64,000 bases of DNA from Fibrobacter sp. UWB11 (GCF_900143015.1 NZ_FSRT01000003.1:428209-492208); one strand, 5' to 3'; positions 9,228 through 18,293 are shown, numbered from the stretch's first letter. Numbers and translations are program-made. Notes: generated from the sequence alone by a model not told the origin.

Positions 9228-12200
9228 TTATTTCCTTTTACCATAGTAGGCGCCACGAGCCTTGCGCACGCCGTTTACCCTGCGGCCCTTCAGGTCATAA
9301 GTCTGCAAGGTCTTCAACTCGCCCGTACGGGTATTGATACGCCCGATAACAGTCGTTTTTTCATCGCCGTCACCTTCATCTTCAATAATATCGATTTCGT
9401 CAGGGAGCCCTATCGATGACGTTGCCTTTGCGCCAGCATAATTGGACTTGACCGTACTTGCTTCAGGAGCCTTGTAGAGATAGGCACGAAGCGGGCTAAT
9501 ATAGGCATCTGCACCAACCTTGACAAATTCGCCAACCTTGATACCCGACATAGCCTGACCCGCAAAGCCATAGACATGTCCGAGGTCACCGTTACCTTCT
9601 TCCCATTTTTGGTAAGCAAGGGTTCCACGGAACTCCCAACTTGTATTCCCCACCGCAGAGACGGGCTCTTTAGACTTTCTGAGCGTTACGCCACCCTTAA
9701 CAACGAGAGTTTCATCCTTCATCATGACCATGTACGGCGTATTTGCGCTGAGTTCTATAGGAGTTGTAGACTCATCCGTCCAAAGGCGTTTTATACGAAG
9801 AGCCCAGCGTCCATTGTCTTGCAGAACAAATCCATCACAACGGCTAACTTTTTGCACGCCTCCAAGTTGATCCGTATTCACATCGAACGGGAACACAATC
9901 GTCGCATAAGCCCCAGCCGTGAACGTGCGCACGAAATCAATGGCATCAACATAGGTATCCTCGGTGATATTGACTGGTTCTGAACCCATGAAATCACCTT
10001 CAAAATATGCATGTTTGTGACCTTCTCCATCGACAGACACGATAAGAGGATGCGTCGTGGGAGCAAGCGTTTTGCCTGCAATAGCATCAATCTGTTCGTC
10101 AGTGAGCGTTCCAAAGTACAGATTTCCATCACCATCCGTAAGAATCTGACCATCCTTGATTTTGACGGGAATAGGAGCATGCTTTATGACATCAGAATAT
10201 TTATTAGCGGTGATATGGTCAGCATGACTGGAATAACCGAGTGTGACGGGACCTGCCAATAAAGTTTCAAAGCCATTGTCACCTGTCGCCGTGACAGCAC
10301 CTCCATTAATGACTATGCTGAACAAAGCAGAAAGACTAGTTGTAGTGATCTCACCACCATTGATTGAAACATAAGAACCACTCATTCCAGATTCTGATGT
10401 AACGGATGCAGCGATAGAACCATTATTAATGATAAGACTATCGCCAGCAGACATTCCACATGAATTCGCCGTTATGGTGATAGAGCCACCATTAACTTTA
10501 ATGCTTTTGTCCGATGCGATACCATAACTACCCGTTTCTTCAGCCGCAACAGCAACAACACCGCTATTGATAGTAAGCTTTCCTGAATAGATTCCCCCTA
10601 TTGTTGTAACATCGCTATTGATGACAATATCATTGGCAACATCAATACTATAGCCTTTCCCGCACGAGGCAGTAACAGAACCACCCTTAAGAATGAAACT
10701 TCCCTCTTTAGAATAAATCCCTTTATTTTGACCACTTACAATGACATTTCCACTATTGACAATAACGTCTTTTTTGACATAAACACCATAAAAACCCGCA
10801 CTAGTTTTCGCTTCAAGAGAGCCGCTATTAACAACGAGATTACCGTCTGCAGAGAAGATTCCTCTATTTCGACCATCTACAGAAACGAATCCCTTGTTGA
10901 TGGTTATATCTTTTTTTGCATAAATACCATATTTACCGAACGAAGAAATCGTCCCTCCGTTCATGGTCAAATTTTCGACAGAAATAGCAGTATCACTTGT
11001 ACCAGCAGCAAAAATTCCAAGTACACCCGTTTGATTTTCCTGTCCATAAATTGTCAAATTGCTAGCACCTTTTCCATCAAGACCATTTCCATAGTGAAAG
11101 TCTTCCGTTGATCCGATATTCATTGAAGACCCATCGGCAAGAATAATGTTAACATCACCAGACATTTTTACAGAACGTTTATAATCAATATCGCCACTAG
11201 CCAAATACCAGCCCTCGGCAAGTTCTTTTTCATCACCAGTCAGTTGAGCAATTTCATATACAGCCTGTTCATCACCATTCTCGTCTACATATTTGACAGG
11301 ACTTGGAATCCTGAGTTCCGCATCCTCAATACTATTAATTTGTTCACTAGACAATGTACCTTTATAAAAATGTCCTTTACCATCAGTGAGAATTTGGCCA
11401 TCCTTGACTTTGATGGCTACAGCATTAGGACCGAAAGACATTCTGCTAATAAAGATACGGTCCGAATCATCTGTATAGCCTAAAGACACGCTTCCACTCA
11501 AAACATAAATACCCAAGTATTTACCTTTCGCTGTAAAATGACCACCATTGATTTCAGCATCACAATCGACAATAAGACCAGCATCATAGTCACCAGTTGT
11601 AAAAAACTCGCCTCCATTGACAATCATCTTTCCTCTAATCATAATTCCATCGAAACTGTTTGAAGATAAAGAGCCACCATTAATAACGAAATCTCCTGAA
11701 GCGTATATACCCATTTTATTTTTACTGAATATCGTTACAACGCCACTATTGATGACAATGCTACCTTCAGTAACATGAAAACCATACCCCCCTTCGTCGC
11801 TATCTTCATTAACATTAAGAGAACCTCCATTAATAGTGATTGAACCTTCCGAGATAGTTATCCCCGTCCCATTCGCACCACTTGCAATTAAATTAACTGA
11901 ACCACCATCAAGAGTAAACGTTTTGGCATAGAAACAATCTCCCAATTTCCCGGTATTCGTCACATCGACGTTTCCGCTTTTGATAGTGACGGATTTAGCA
12001 TAAATGCCATATGTAGATTCTTTGGTCGCAGTCACACTAACCGATCCACCATCAACAACAACATCATTATAAACTTCGATACCTCCACTGTTATTTCCAT
12101 TTACAATAAGAGAACCGCCATACACAGCCAGGTTGCCAATATAAACAGAGCGCCATCCACCTGAAGCATAAATTCCTAGCGTACCCGTTTGATTTTTCTG

Positions 12201-13343
12201 TCCATAAATTTTTAAATCAGTATCCATATATCCACTAAGGGCTATGCCATCAACGGAATTTTCAAGTGTTCCAACATTCATCGAAGAACCATCGGTAAGG
12301 ATAATCTGGACATCTTTAGATGGCTCTACAGCCGTACTGAAATTGACATTTCCAATTACCACATACCATCCACTAGTAAGTCGCTTTTCGTTTCCGGTCA
12401 AAACGGTGTAATCCTCAATAGTTTGTTCACTTCCATTTTCATCGATGTATTTGACAGGAATTACAGGAACAAGCGTCTTTCCCGCAATAGCATTTACTCC
12501 TTCATCGGTAAGATTTCCTGTGTAATGGTTACCATTTTCGTCTTTAAAAATTTGATCTTCTTTGATAACAACAGAGCCACCATAACTGCTTGCATTAATA
12601 CGAGTAAATCTATCGGTATAACCAAGAGTAATATTCTTATTTGCATAGATGCCGCCATAGGCATATTCAGTTTCAGTCGCAGTAGCACTTATAGAACCAC
12701 CATTAATGGTGGCGCTTCTGTAAGAAAAGATTCCGCTTTCTCCTCCTACCGCTGAGACCTCACCACCATTGATAATGAAATCATAATAAGTTACGATACC
12801 TCTACGTTTGGCAATCGATGAAAAAGAACCTCCATTGACAACCATGTCGAAACGAACAAAGACGCCCCAATCAGAATTAGAATTAACAGAGACCGAGCCG
12901 CTATTGATTATAAGGTGATCACTATTAATAGGGTAATTCCCAGAACCTTCCGTATAGACATTTAGCTTGCCCGTTTGGCCACTCTGTCCGTAAATTGTCA
13001 AAAGGGTAATAGTTGCCGATTTATCTATACAAATACCACAACCATTAATGGGACTTTCATTTGTCCCGACATTCATCGAAGAACCATCGGTAAGAATAAT
13101 CTGGATATCTTCGTGTATCTGTATAGTCGTACTAAAATTGATATCACCTATTACAACATACCATCCGTTAGTAAGATCCGTTTCGTTGCCAGTCAAAACA
13201 GTGTATTGGGTGATAGTCTGCGTTTTGCCGTTCTTGTCGATATATGAGACCGGGGTGGCAGCCCACGCCATCGAAGTGCAAACGAGAGCAACAAGGAACG
13301 TCAACAGAATACGCACCTTGCCAAACATTCTGGCCAAATTCAT
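9228..13343 (-). CDS. Secreted beta-helix repeat protein with three large internal repeats
   Basis: 1371 residues with a signal peptide (MNLARMFGKVRILLTFLVAL, cleavage near AWA-AT). The body is three homologous blocks starting near residues 30, 298 and 682. Each begins with VxYIDxNG and a stretch with LTxGWYVV and IILTDGSSMNVG, continues with many short turns of the type INGGSIxA / VVNSGS as in right-handed beta-helices, and ends GYTDxxDRI...KIKDGQILTDGxGNxYxGTL. Residues about 1100-1330 form a different domain (FVRTFTAGAYATIVFPFDV, YGFAG, YISPLRAYLYKA) resembling end domains of Bacteroidota surface proteins. The last 25 residues (YDLKGRRVNGVRKARGAYYG) look like a type IX secretion tail. AGGAG lies 9 bases before the ATG. 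Likely a surface adhesin or carbohydrate binder; the ligand is unknown. Confidence 0.8.
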   Translation of the reverse strand: MNLARMFGKVRILLTFLVALVCTSMAWAATPVSYIDKNGKTQTITQYTVLTGNETDLTNGWYVVIGDINFSTTIQIHEDIQIILTDGSSMNVGTNESPINGCGICIDKSATITLLTIYGQSGQTGKLNVYTEGSGNYPINSDHLIINSGSVSVNSNSDWGVFVRFDMVVNGGSFSSIAKRRGIVTYYDFIINGGEVSAVGGESGIFSYRSATINGGSISATATETEYAYGGIYANKNITLGYTDRFTRINASSYGGSVVIKEDQIFKDENGNHYTGNLTDEGVNAIAGKTLVPVIPVKYIDENGSEQTIEDYTVLTGNEKRLTSGWYVVIGNVNFSTAVEPSKDVQIILTDGSSMNVGTLENSVDGIALSGYMDTDLKIYGQKNQTGTLGIYASGGWRSVYIGNLAVYGGSLIVNGNNSGGIEVYNDVVVDGGSVSVTATKESTYGIYAKSVTIKSGNVDVTNTGKLGDCFYAKTFTLDGGSVNLIASGANGTGITISEGSITINGGSLNVNEDSDEGGYGFHVTEGSIVINSGVVTIFSKNKMGIYASGDFVINGGSLSSNSFDGIMIRGKMIVNGGEFFTTGDYDAGLIVDCDAEINGGHFTAKGKYLGIYVLSGSVSLGYTDDSDRIFISRMSFGPNAVAIKVKDGQILTDGKGHFYKGTLSSEQINSIEDAELRIPSPVKYVDENGDEQAVYEIAQLTGDEKELAEGWYLASGDIDYKRSVKMSGDVNIILADGSSMNIGSTEDFHYGNGLDGKGASNLTIYGQENQTGVLGIFAAGTSDTAISVENLTMNGGTISSFGKYGIYAKKDITINKGFVSVDGRNRGIFSADGNLVVNSGSLEAKTSAGFYGVYVKKDVIVNSGNVIVSGQNKGIYSKEGSFILKGGSVTASCGKGYSIDVANDIVINSDVTTIGGIYSGKLTINSGVVAVAAEETGSYGIASDKSIKVNGGSITITANSCGMSAGDSLIINNGSIAASVTSESGMSGSYVSINGGEITTTSLSALFSIVINGGAVTATGDNGFETLLAGPVTLGYSSHADHITANKYSDVIKHAPIPVKIKDGQILTDGDGNLYFGTLTDEQIDAIAGKTLAPTTHPLIVSVDGEGHKHAYFEGDFMGSEPVNITEDTYVDAIDFVRTFTAGAYATIVFPFDVNTDQLGGVQKVSRCDGFVLQDNGRWALRIKRLWTDESTTPIELSANTPYMVMMKDETLVVKGGVTLRKSKEPVSAVGNTSWEFRGTLAYQKWEEGNGDLGHVYGFAGQAMSGIKVGEFVKVGADAYISPLRAYLYKAPEASTVKSNYAGAKATSSIGLPDEIDIIEDEGDGDEKTTVIGRINTRTGELKTLQTYDLKGRRVNGVRKARGAYYGKRK

Positions 13344-13424
13344 ACAAATAAGCTCCTATGAAAAATTTGTAGCAAATTTATAATAAAATTATCATTTCAT
13401 CAATAACAAATGCCTTATAGACAA

Positions 13425-13458
13425 ACAAAAAAGGCGCCGCAAAAACTGCAACGCCTTT
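13425..13458 (-). terminator. Intrinsic terminator after the argA-type gene
   Basis: Stem AAAGGCG / CGCCTTT (13430-13436 with 13452-13458) followed on the minus strand by TTTTTTGTTTGTC. It lies 19 bases after the stop codon at 13478. Confidence 0.75.
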
Positions 13459-13477
13459 AAAAGCAATACACAATATT

Positions 13478-14833
13478 TTACTTGTCCAGCGGGAACATCA
13501 ATATTCTGGATTTACGCTTTTGGTTGTAATGATCACGTTTAGAAGGCGGCAATTCTTCAACAGTCCCATCAACAAATCCAAGCTGGTAAAACCAATCGAG
13601 AGCCTGCGTCGTGAGCAAGAACAAGGTCTTGTAGCCCTTCATGCGGCCAAGTGAAATCAGGTGACGCACAATCGCTTCACCAATGCCCGACTTGCGATAG
13701 TTCGCACCGACGGCAATGCCAGCCACTTCGGCCATATTGTTTTCGAACGCATGGAGAGCTCCGCAACCATGAATACTATTATCGATGCTATATACAACGT
13801 AATCAGCAAGCTTTTCGGAAATTGAATCCTGCGTACGCGGCACAAGGTAACCCTTTGCAATGTAATCCTGCATAATGCGCAAGATATCCGGAATATCTTC
13901 GATTGTTGCCGGACGAATACAAGAATACTGGTTTGCATACACCATCGTTCCATCACCGCGAGCAGAGAATACTTCTTGCAGCACGCTGCCCTGAAACTCA
14001 CCGCTCAACAAATGCACACGGTTCGCACCTGCTTCGCATGCATGGATGGCGTTCATCAAGTAATCCATCTGCGCAAAGTCAAGCACATCCGAATTGAGTT
14101 CCAAAAGTTCCTTCGCCTGATCGATATCCATAGCCGATATAAGCCCGTTATCGGTCGGTTCCAGATACTTCGTGTTCTTGCCAGTCACAAGGCCTTCGAG
14201 CTTAATGCCGCTTTCGCTTCCGATAAAGAACAGTTTCCCAACTTTAAGATACTTGCAGAGTTCGGTTGCAAGTTCAGTACTCGAAATATTGTAGGCATGC
14301 CCAATCTTGTTCCAGCCAATCGGCGGAATGATAGGCACGAACTTCTCGTTCATGAGCTGTTCCAAAAGGTCGCGCTGGATGCGTTCGATACGACCGGTGC
14401 GCATGTAATCGACACCGTTAATCACACCCATGCTGCGTGCCAGAATCCAGTTACCCTGAATACCGCTGAGACCGCTCGCCGTAAGGTGGCTCATGATTCT
14501 TTGCGCAACGCCCAAAGACGCCTGTTCCACAAGCGGCAGCGCTTCTTCGTTCGTTAAGCGGACACCATTGTGAAACTTCGTTTCAAGGTCCCAGGCCTTA
14601 AGCTGTGCGTCGATGCTATTTCGCGTACCCGGCACAATGATAATGCGAATGCCCGCCTTATGCAAAAGGGCGATATCGCGCATCAGCACGGGGAACATCG
14701 GATGGTCCATCAGGCTATCGTCAATTTTCAAGACGAAAAGCTGGCCCTTGAACCTATCCATGTAGCCAAACACTTCCCGGATGAATCCGGCAACTTCGAA
14801 GTGTTGAGAATAAAAATCAGACGCTGTACTCAT
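13478..14833 (-). CDS. argA: Amino-acid N-acetyltransferase (N-acetylglutamate synthase, ArgA type)
   Basis: 451 residues, close to the length of E. coli ArgA (443). It transfers acetyl from acetyl-CoA to glutamate, the first step of arginine synthesis, in the cytoplasm. Residues about 1-290 form the amino-acid-kinase-like domain (FVLKIDDSLMDHPMFPVLMR, HKAGIRIIIVPG, GVRLTNEEAL), which in ArgA is not catalytic and binds arginine. Residues about 305-451 form the GNAT domain with the acetyl-CoA loop YRKSGIGEAIV and the family end SKRDHYNQKRKSRIL. The stop is followed by a terminator and no other arg gene is adjacent. There is hardly any Shine-Dalgarno (AGG two bases before ATG), and TACTTTTT lies 5 bases upstream of the start, so the mRNA may be nearly leaderless. 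Feedback inhibition by arginine is expected from the family. Confidence 0.93.
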   Translation of the reverse strand: MSTASDFYSQHFEVAGFIREVFGYMDRFKGQLFVLKIDDSLMDHPMFPVLMRDIALLHKAGIRIIIVPGTRNSIDAQLKAWDLETKFHNGVRLTNEEALPLVEQASLGVAQRIMSHLTASGLSGIQGNWILARSMGVINGVDYMRTGRIERIQRDLLEQLMNEKFVPIIPPIGWNKIGHAYNISSTELATELCKYLKVGKLFFIGSESGIKLEGLVTGKNTKYLEPTDNGLISAMDIDQAKELLELNSDVLDFAQMDYLMNAIHACEAGANRVHLLSGEFQGSVLQEVFSARGDGTMVYANQYSCIRPATIEDIPDILRIMQDYIAKGYLVPRTQDSISEKLADYVVYSIDNSIHGCGALHAFENNMAEVAGIAVGANYRKSGIGEAIVRHLISLGRMKGYKTLFLLTTQALDWFYQLGFVDGTVEELPPSKRDHYNQKRKSRILMFPLDK

Positions 14834-14851
14834 AGCCTAAAAAGTAGCAAC

Positions 14852-14879
14852 AAAAAAACGAAGGACTTCAAGTCCTTCG
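14852..14879 (-). terminator. Intrinsic terminator after the FKBP gene
   Basis: Perfect 8-bp stem CGAAGGAC / GTCCTTCG with a 5-base loop (14859-14879), followed on the minus strand by TTTTTTTGTTGC. It lies 26 bases downstream of the FKBP stop and just upstream of the argA promoter region. Confidence 0.85.
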
Positions 14880-14905
14880 CCATTTGAGCAAAAATTTGGC
14901 AATTT

Positions 14906-15718
14906 TTATCGAGATGTTACAATCTGCAGAAGTTCAACCTCGAACACCAAAAGCGAGTTAGGCGGAATTGAAGGCGGAGCACCAGCCTCGCCATAGGCAA
15001 GCGAACTCGGAATCCAGGCCTTTACCTTTTCGCCGACCTTCATTTCCATAAGCAAATCCTGCCAACCTTCGATGACGGCAGAAACAGCAAATTCCAGCGG
15101 AGCGCCACGCTTGACGCTATTGTCAAACTCCGTTCCGTTAAGCAAAGTACCAACGTAATGAACCTTCACCTTGTCGGTTGCTCTAGGCTTATTGCCTGTT
15201 CCTTCCTTAAGGATTACATATTGCACGCCTTTTTTTGTGACCCAGACTCGCGGATCCTGGATATTTTTCGCAAGGAACGCCGCCTGATCGCTAAGCGCCT
15301 TCCGTGAAGCAGCAGCTTCGTCAATATCCTTCTGCATTTGCATCTGCGAAAGCAAATCCTGAAGTGCAGCTTCGGACTGCGAATCCGTCATGAGAACTTC
15401 ACGGCTGGAATCAAGGACATCCCGCATGGCATCTACAAGAACTTCAAACTTTATAGGCACGTTGATATTCGAAAGTGCCCTACCGAAATCCACACCAAGC
15501 GCGTAGCTATAACGATCGACAGCATTATCCAAGAAAACTTTCTGTTCCTGGGTCTGTACAGGTTCCGGTACAGGGGTCAAATCGGGTACAACGGGAGCTG
15601 CATTGACTTCTGGGGCAGGAACAGTGCTCGGATTAACAGCAGTAGCAGGTTTGCTACCACCACAAGCAATAAGGCATCCCCCCACAAAAATTACGGGCAC
15701 ATAACGAAAAATTTTCAT
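14906..15718 (-). CDS. FKBP-type peptidyl-prolyl isomerase lipoprotein
   Basis: 270 residues. The signal peptide ends GGCLIAC (Cys19), so it is a lipoprotein. A Pro/Ala/Val-rich spacer follows, then an FKBP N-terminal dimerisation-like domain (DRYSYALGVDFGRAL near residue 68, then a helix rich in Gln and Ala). The FKBP catalytic domain is at about 165-268 (KVHYVGTLLNGTEFDNS, VIEGWQDLLMEMKVGEK, IPSSLAYGEAGAPPSIPPNS, LVFEVELL), with the usual Tyr, Asp, Phe, Val-Ile and Trp pocket residues visible. The layout matches FkpA/Mip periplasmic foldases that speed proline isomerisation during folding of envelope proteins. That role suits a genome with many secreted proteins. It is monocistronic, with a terminator right after the stop. 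Confidence 0.92.
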   Translation of the reverse strand: MKIFRYVPVIFVGGCLIACGGSKPATAVNPSTVPAPEVNAAPVVPDLTPVPEPVQTQEQKVFLDNAVDRYSYALGVDFGRALSNINVPIKFEVLVDAMRDVLDSSREVLMTDSQSEAALQDLLSQMQMQKDIDEAAASRKALSDQAAFLAKNIQDPRVWVTKKGVQYVILKEGTGNKPRATDKVKVHYVGTLLNGTEFDNSVKRGAPLEFAVSAVIEGWQDLLMEMKVGEKVKAWIPSSLAYGEAGAPPSIPPNSLLVFEVELLQIVTSR

Positions 15719-15891
15719 AAAAACGGATCCAATCCTAAATTTTGCCCTTTAAAAATACTTTTTTATGCGAAAAAAACACTAGGAAATGTGATTAAAACAG
15801 ATATTTCAACATAATTGTAAAGAAAAACACACACTACCCCTTTAAAATTACTTACATTTTTGCTATATTCCTGTTCAAAGGAAATTTTACA

Positions 15892-16146
15892 ATGAAAAAC
15901 AGCTTTCAGTGTTATATTGATTCTGCAGCAGCTCAAAAAAAGCTGTTCGATGAATCTATTGACAGTGTCAAAGATTCATTGGTGGAAGTTGTAGCGGAAT
16001 CTACCGCTCTCAGCGAAAAGAATCCGCAAATCCTCAAAAAGTCCGAGCCCGTCTACTCGACCGGTTGGCTTAAAGGTTCGCTCTCCTACCCCTGGGCAAT
16101 TATCGTCGGAATTATCATTCCATCTTTCTTCGGAAACAAGTTTTAA
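15892..16146 (+). CDS. Small membrane-anchored protein of unknown function
   Basis: 84 residues, not recognised. The first 60 residues are hydrophilic and helical (SAAAQKKLFDESIDSVKDSL), followed by the linker KKSEPVYSTGW and one hydrophobic segment at about 67-80 (PWAIIVGIIIPSFFG) at the C-terminus, as in tail-anchored proteins. AAGGAA sits 8 bases before the ATG, a TATATT element lies about 25 bases upstream, and a strong terminator follows 33 bases after the stop, so this is a real single-gene transcript. There is no signal peptide and no known motif. Confidence 0.75.
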   Translation: MKNSFQCYIDSAAAQKKLFDESIDSVKDSLVEVVAESTALSEKNPQILKKSEPVYSTGWLKGSLSYPWAIIVGIIIPSFFGNKF

Positions 16147-16179
16147 TTAAAATCAGCTAAGATTAATTTTTCATGTCAC

Positions 16180-16209
16180 GCCCGCTACCAAGCGGGCTTT
16201 GCTTTTTTT
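16180..16209 (+). terminator. Intrinsic terminator after the 84-residue gene
   Basis: 7-bp stem GCCCGCT / AGCGGGC with a 4-base loop (16180-16197) followed by TTTGCTTTTTTT. Confidence 0.9.
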
Positions 16210-16234
16210 AAAGAAAAATCCCTTTAGCGATAAG

Positions 16235-16255
16235 CCCAAATTTTTTAAATTTGGG
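16235..16255 (+). promoter_or_regulatory. Hairpin in the leader of folD
   Basis: A perfect 9-bp inverted repeat CCCAAATTT / AAATTTGGG with a 3-base loop, ending 15 bases before the folD ATG and just upstream of its GGAG site. As RNA it would form a hairpin beside the ribosome site; as DNA it could be a dimeric regulator site. No T-run follows, so it is not a terminator on this strand. Confidence 0.5.
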
Positions 16256-16270
16256 AAAAACGGAGATTTT

Positions 16271-17110
16271 ATGGCAGCACTCATTTTAGACGGCAAGGCT
16301 CTTGCCAAGACTACTGAAGAAGAACTCAGCGCCCGCGTGGCAAAGCTCAAGGAAAAGACCGGCAAGACCCCGATTCTTGCAACGATTCTCGTGGGCGACG
16401 ATCCGGCTAGCGCCACTTACGTCAAGATGAAGGGCAACGCCTGCGCCCGCGTCGGCATGGAAAGCATCCGCGTGGTGATGGACAAGAACACCACAACGCA
16501 GGAACTCCTCAACAAGATTCAGGAACTCAACGAAAACCCGAACGTGCACGGCATCCTCTTGCAGCACCCGGTTCCGCGCCACATCGATGAACGCGCCGCA
16601 TTCGAAGCTATCGATGCACGCAAGGACGTGGACGGCGTGACCTGCCTCGGCTTTGGCCGCATGTCCATGGGTGAAAAAGCTTACGGTTGCGCAACGCCGG
16701 CCGGCATCATGAGACTCCTCAAGGCTTACAACATTCCGCTTTCTGGCAAGCATGCCGTGGTCGTTGGCCGTAGCGCCATCCTCGGAAAGCCGATGGCTAT
16801 GATGCTCCTCAACGCCAACTGCACCGTGACCATTTGCCACAGCAAGACCGAAAACCTTCCGGAATTCGTGAAGCAGGCAGACATCCTAGTCGGTGCCGTC
16901 GGCAAGCCGGAATTCATCAAGAAGTCCTGGATCAAGCCGGGTGCAGTCGTCGTGGACGCTGGTTACCATCCGGGTGGCGTCGGCGATATCGAAAAGGGTC
17001 TCGAAGAAGTTGCTTCCGCATACACTCCGGTTCCGGGCGGTGTAGGCCCGATGACCATCAACACCCTCATCTACCAGAGCGTGGAATCCGGAGAATCTCT
17101 CATTAAGTAA
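16271..17110 (+). CDS. folD: Bifunctional methylene-THF dehydrogenase / methenyl-THF cyclohydrolase
   Basis: 279 residues, the normal FolD length. It interconverts 5,10-methylene-THF, methenyl-THF and 10-formyl-THF with NADP(H), supplying one-carbon units for purines and formyl-Met. The catalytic pair is visible as Tyr50 and Lys54 (TYVKMK). The Rossmann motif [16 protein letters not shown] and the signature [14 protein letters not shown] near the C-terminus are intact. The open frame extends upstream to 16199, but GGAG is 6 bases from the ATG at 16271 and homology starts there ([12 protein letters not shown]). It is preceded by a terminator and a leader hairpin, and followed by a repeat element, so it is monocistronic. 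Codon use is strongly biased to C-ending codons, typical of a well-expressed gene in this genome. Confidence 0.96.
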   Translation: MAALILDGKALAKTTEEELSARVAKLKEKTGKTPILATILVGDDPASATYVKMKGNACARVGMESIRVVMDKNTTTQELLNKIQELNENPNVHGILLQHPVPRHIDERAAFEAIDARKDVDGVTCLGFGRMSMGEKAYGCATPAGIMRLLKAYNIPLSGKHAVVVGRSAILGKPMAMMLLNANCTVTICHSKTENLPEFVKQADILVGAVGKPEFIKKSWIKPGAVVVDAGYHPGGVGDIEKGLEEVASAYTPVPGGVGPMTINTLIYQSVESGESLIK

Positions 17111-17159
17111 CGGCAAAGTTATTCTGATCGAAGTGCCAAAGAATCAAATGTTCATACCG

Positions 17160-17274
17160 TGTCATCCTGAGCGAAGTGCCGCAAGGCACGAAGCCGATAT
17201 ACGATACTTGGCAACTTGTTGCCTTAGTAGAGTTAGGTTCGAAGGAGCAGGATCCAGTTATTTCTGGATGATCA
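17160..17274 (+). repeat. REP-like intergenic element
   Basis: Starts GTCATCCTGAGCGAAG and then GTGCCGCAAGGCAC (a small hairpin), and ends with CGAAGGAGCAGGATCCAG and ATCCAG-TTATTT-CTGGAT. A related element in opposite orientation is at 24998-25034, which shares the GTCAT...TGAGCG and CGAAGGATCCAG ends. It carries a further hairpin GGCAAC-TT-GTTGCC. It fills the gap between folD and the SGNH gene, and its end overlaps that gene's possible start codon. Confidence 0.65.
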
Positions 17275-18218
17275 GCGATTTAATGAAAGGCGCCCTCGTG
17301 GCGCTTTTCGCTTTATGCACTTTGTGGCCCGCACAAGCGATCGCCGCCTCCGAGCTGCAAAAGCAAATGGTGCGCGACATGAAAAAATGCGGTAGCACCA
17401 CCGAAGAAGTCGCATGCGCAATCGAAGGCAAGGATGGCTGGCTCTTTTTGCAAGAAAGCCTGCTGAACGCCACCAAGCGCTGGAACGACAACACACCACA
17501 AATCATCGCGTTCAAGGACTCACTCGAAGCACGTGGAGTCAAGCTGATTATCGTCCCCGTTCCAGACAAGCTCTTAGCCGTCCCCGAGCAATATTCCGAC
17601 AAGGCGAAAAAAGGAATCAAGCTCCCGCAATATGAAAAATGGGTCGAGAAACTCCGCAAGCATAACGTCACCGTCATCGACGCGCTCGACAAGATTAAAG
17701 AACTCCACAAAGAACAAAGCAATGAAACGCCCATGTTTGAGCCGTACGAAAGCCACTGCACAGGTCATGCAAGGTTCGTACTCGCAAAAATGGCCGCCGA
17801 TTCCATCGCGCCTCTCCTCTACGGTATGAACCGTAAGCGCTACCCACTACGCGATACCATCGTCGATGGCACCGGGAATCTCTACGACTTGCTCCACGGC
17901 GAAGAAATTGAATACAAAATAAAAGAACAAAAAGTTCTAGGCACCGATGGCTACAAGTATCGCGGTTCCAAAAAAGCACCCATCGTCATCATCGGCGATA
18001 GCAATGTCGGGCAAGGAAAATCTTACGGAGCCCACATCGGTGCATACATCGCAGCAGCGACAAGCGTCGAAACGTTCACCATCAGCAAAGTCGGTGGAGG
18101 CAATATCGGACCGCAAATGTTCAAAGGCAAGTCTAGCTTTCTAGAAGGCAAAAAAGCCGTCGTCTGGGTATTCGACGGCCGCGAACTCTACGGGCATTTT
18201 AAAGCACCGGAATTCTAG
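17268..18218 (+). CDS. AlgJ/AlgX-like SGNH-fold protein (possible polysaccharide O-acetyltransferase)
   Basis: 316 residues from the ATG at 17268. The next ATG, 17283, is equally possible and gives MKGALVALFALCTLWPAQA as a clean signal peptide. The longer frame from 17133 reads through a REP-like repeat and is rejected. The mature part opens with GKDGWLFLQESL, typical of AlgJ/AlgX proteins that O-acetylate exported polysaccharides in the periplasm. It has ESHCTGHARF near residue 160 where the family has Asp-x-His, and a serine motif IGDSNVGQGKSYG near 242. The first catalytic residue is Glu instead of Asp, and no MBOAT partner (AlgI) is next to it. Role inferred: acetylation or de-acetylation of envelope glycan. 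The gene stands alone. Confidence 0.7.
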   Translation: MISDLMKGALVALFALCTLWPAQAIAASELQKQMVRDMKKCGSTTEEVACAIEGKDGWLFLQESLLNATKRWNDNTPQIIAFKDSLEARGVKLIIVPVPDKLLAVPEQYSDKAKKGIKLPQYEKWVEKLRKHNVTVIDALDKIKELHKEQSNETPMFEPYESHCTGHARFVLAKMAADSIAPLLYGMNRKRYPLRDTIVDGTGNLYDLLHGEEIEYKIKEQKVLGTDGYKYRGSKKAPIVIIGDSNVGQGKSYGAHIGAYIAAATSVETFTISKVGGGNIGPQMFKGKSSFLEGKKAVVWVFDGRELYGHFKAPEF

Positions 18219-18293
18219 CACGTTCCCCCAAGTTTCCTTTCTTCACAAATAAATTTTTATATTAGCATCTATAGAAATAAAGGGGTGAGAATT

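Noticed and set aside
17133..17267. 45-residue N-terminal extension of the SGNH protein
   Set aside because: It is translated from the REP-like repeat. A signal peptide begins only at the later ATGs.
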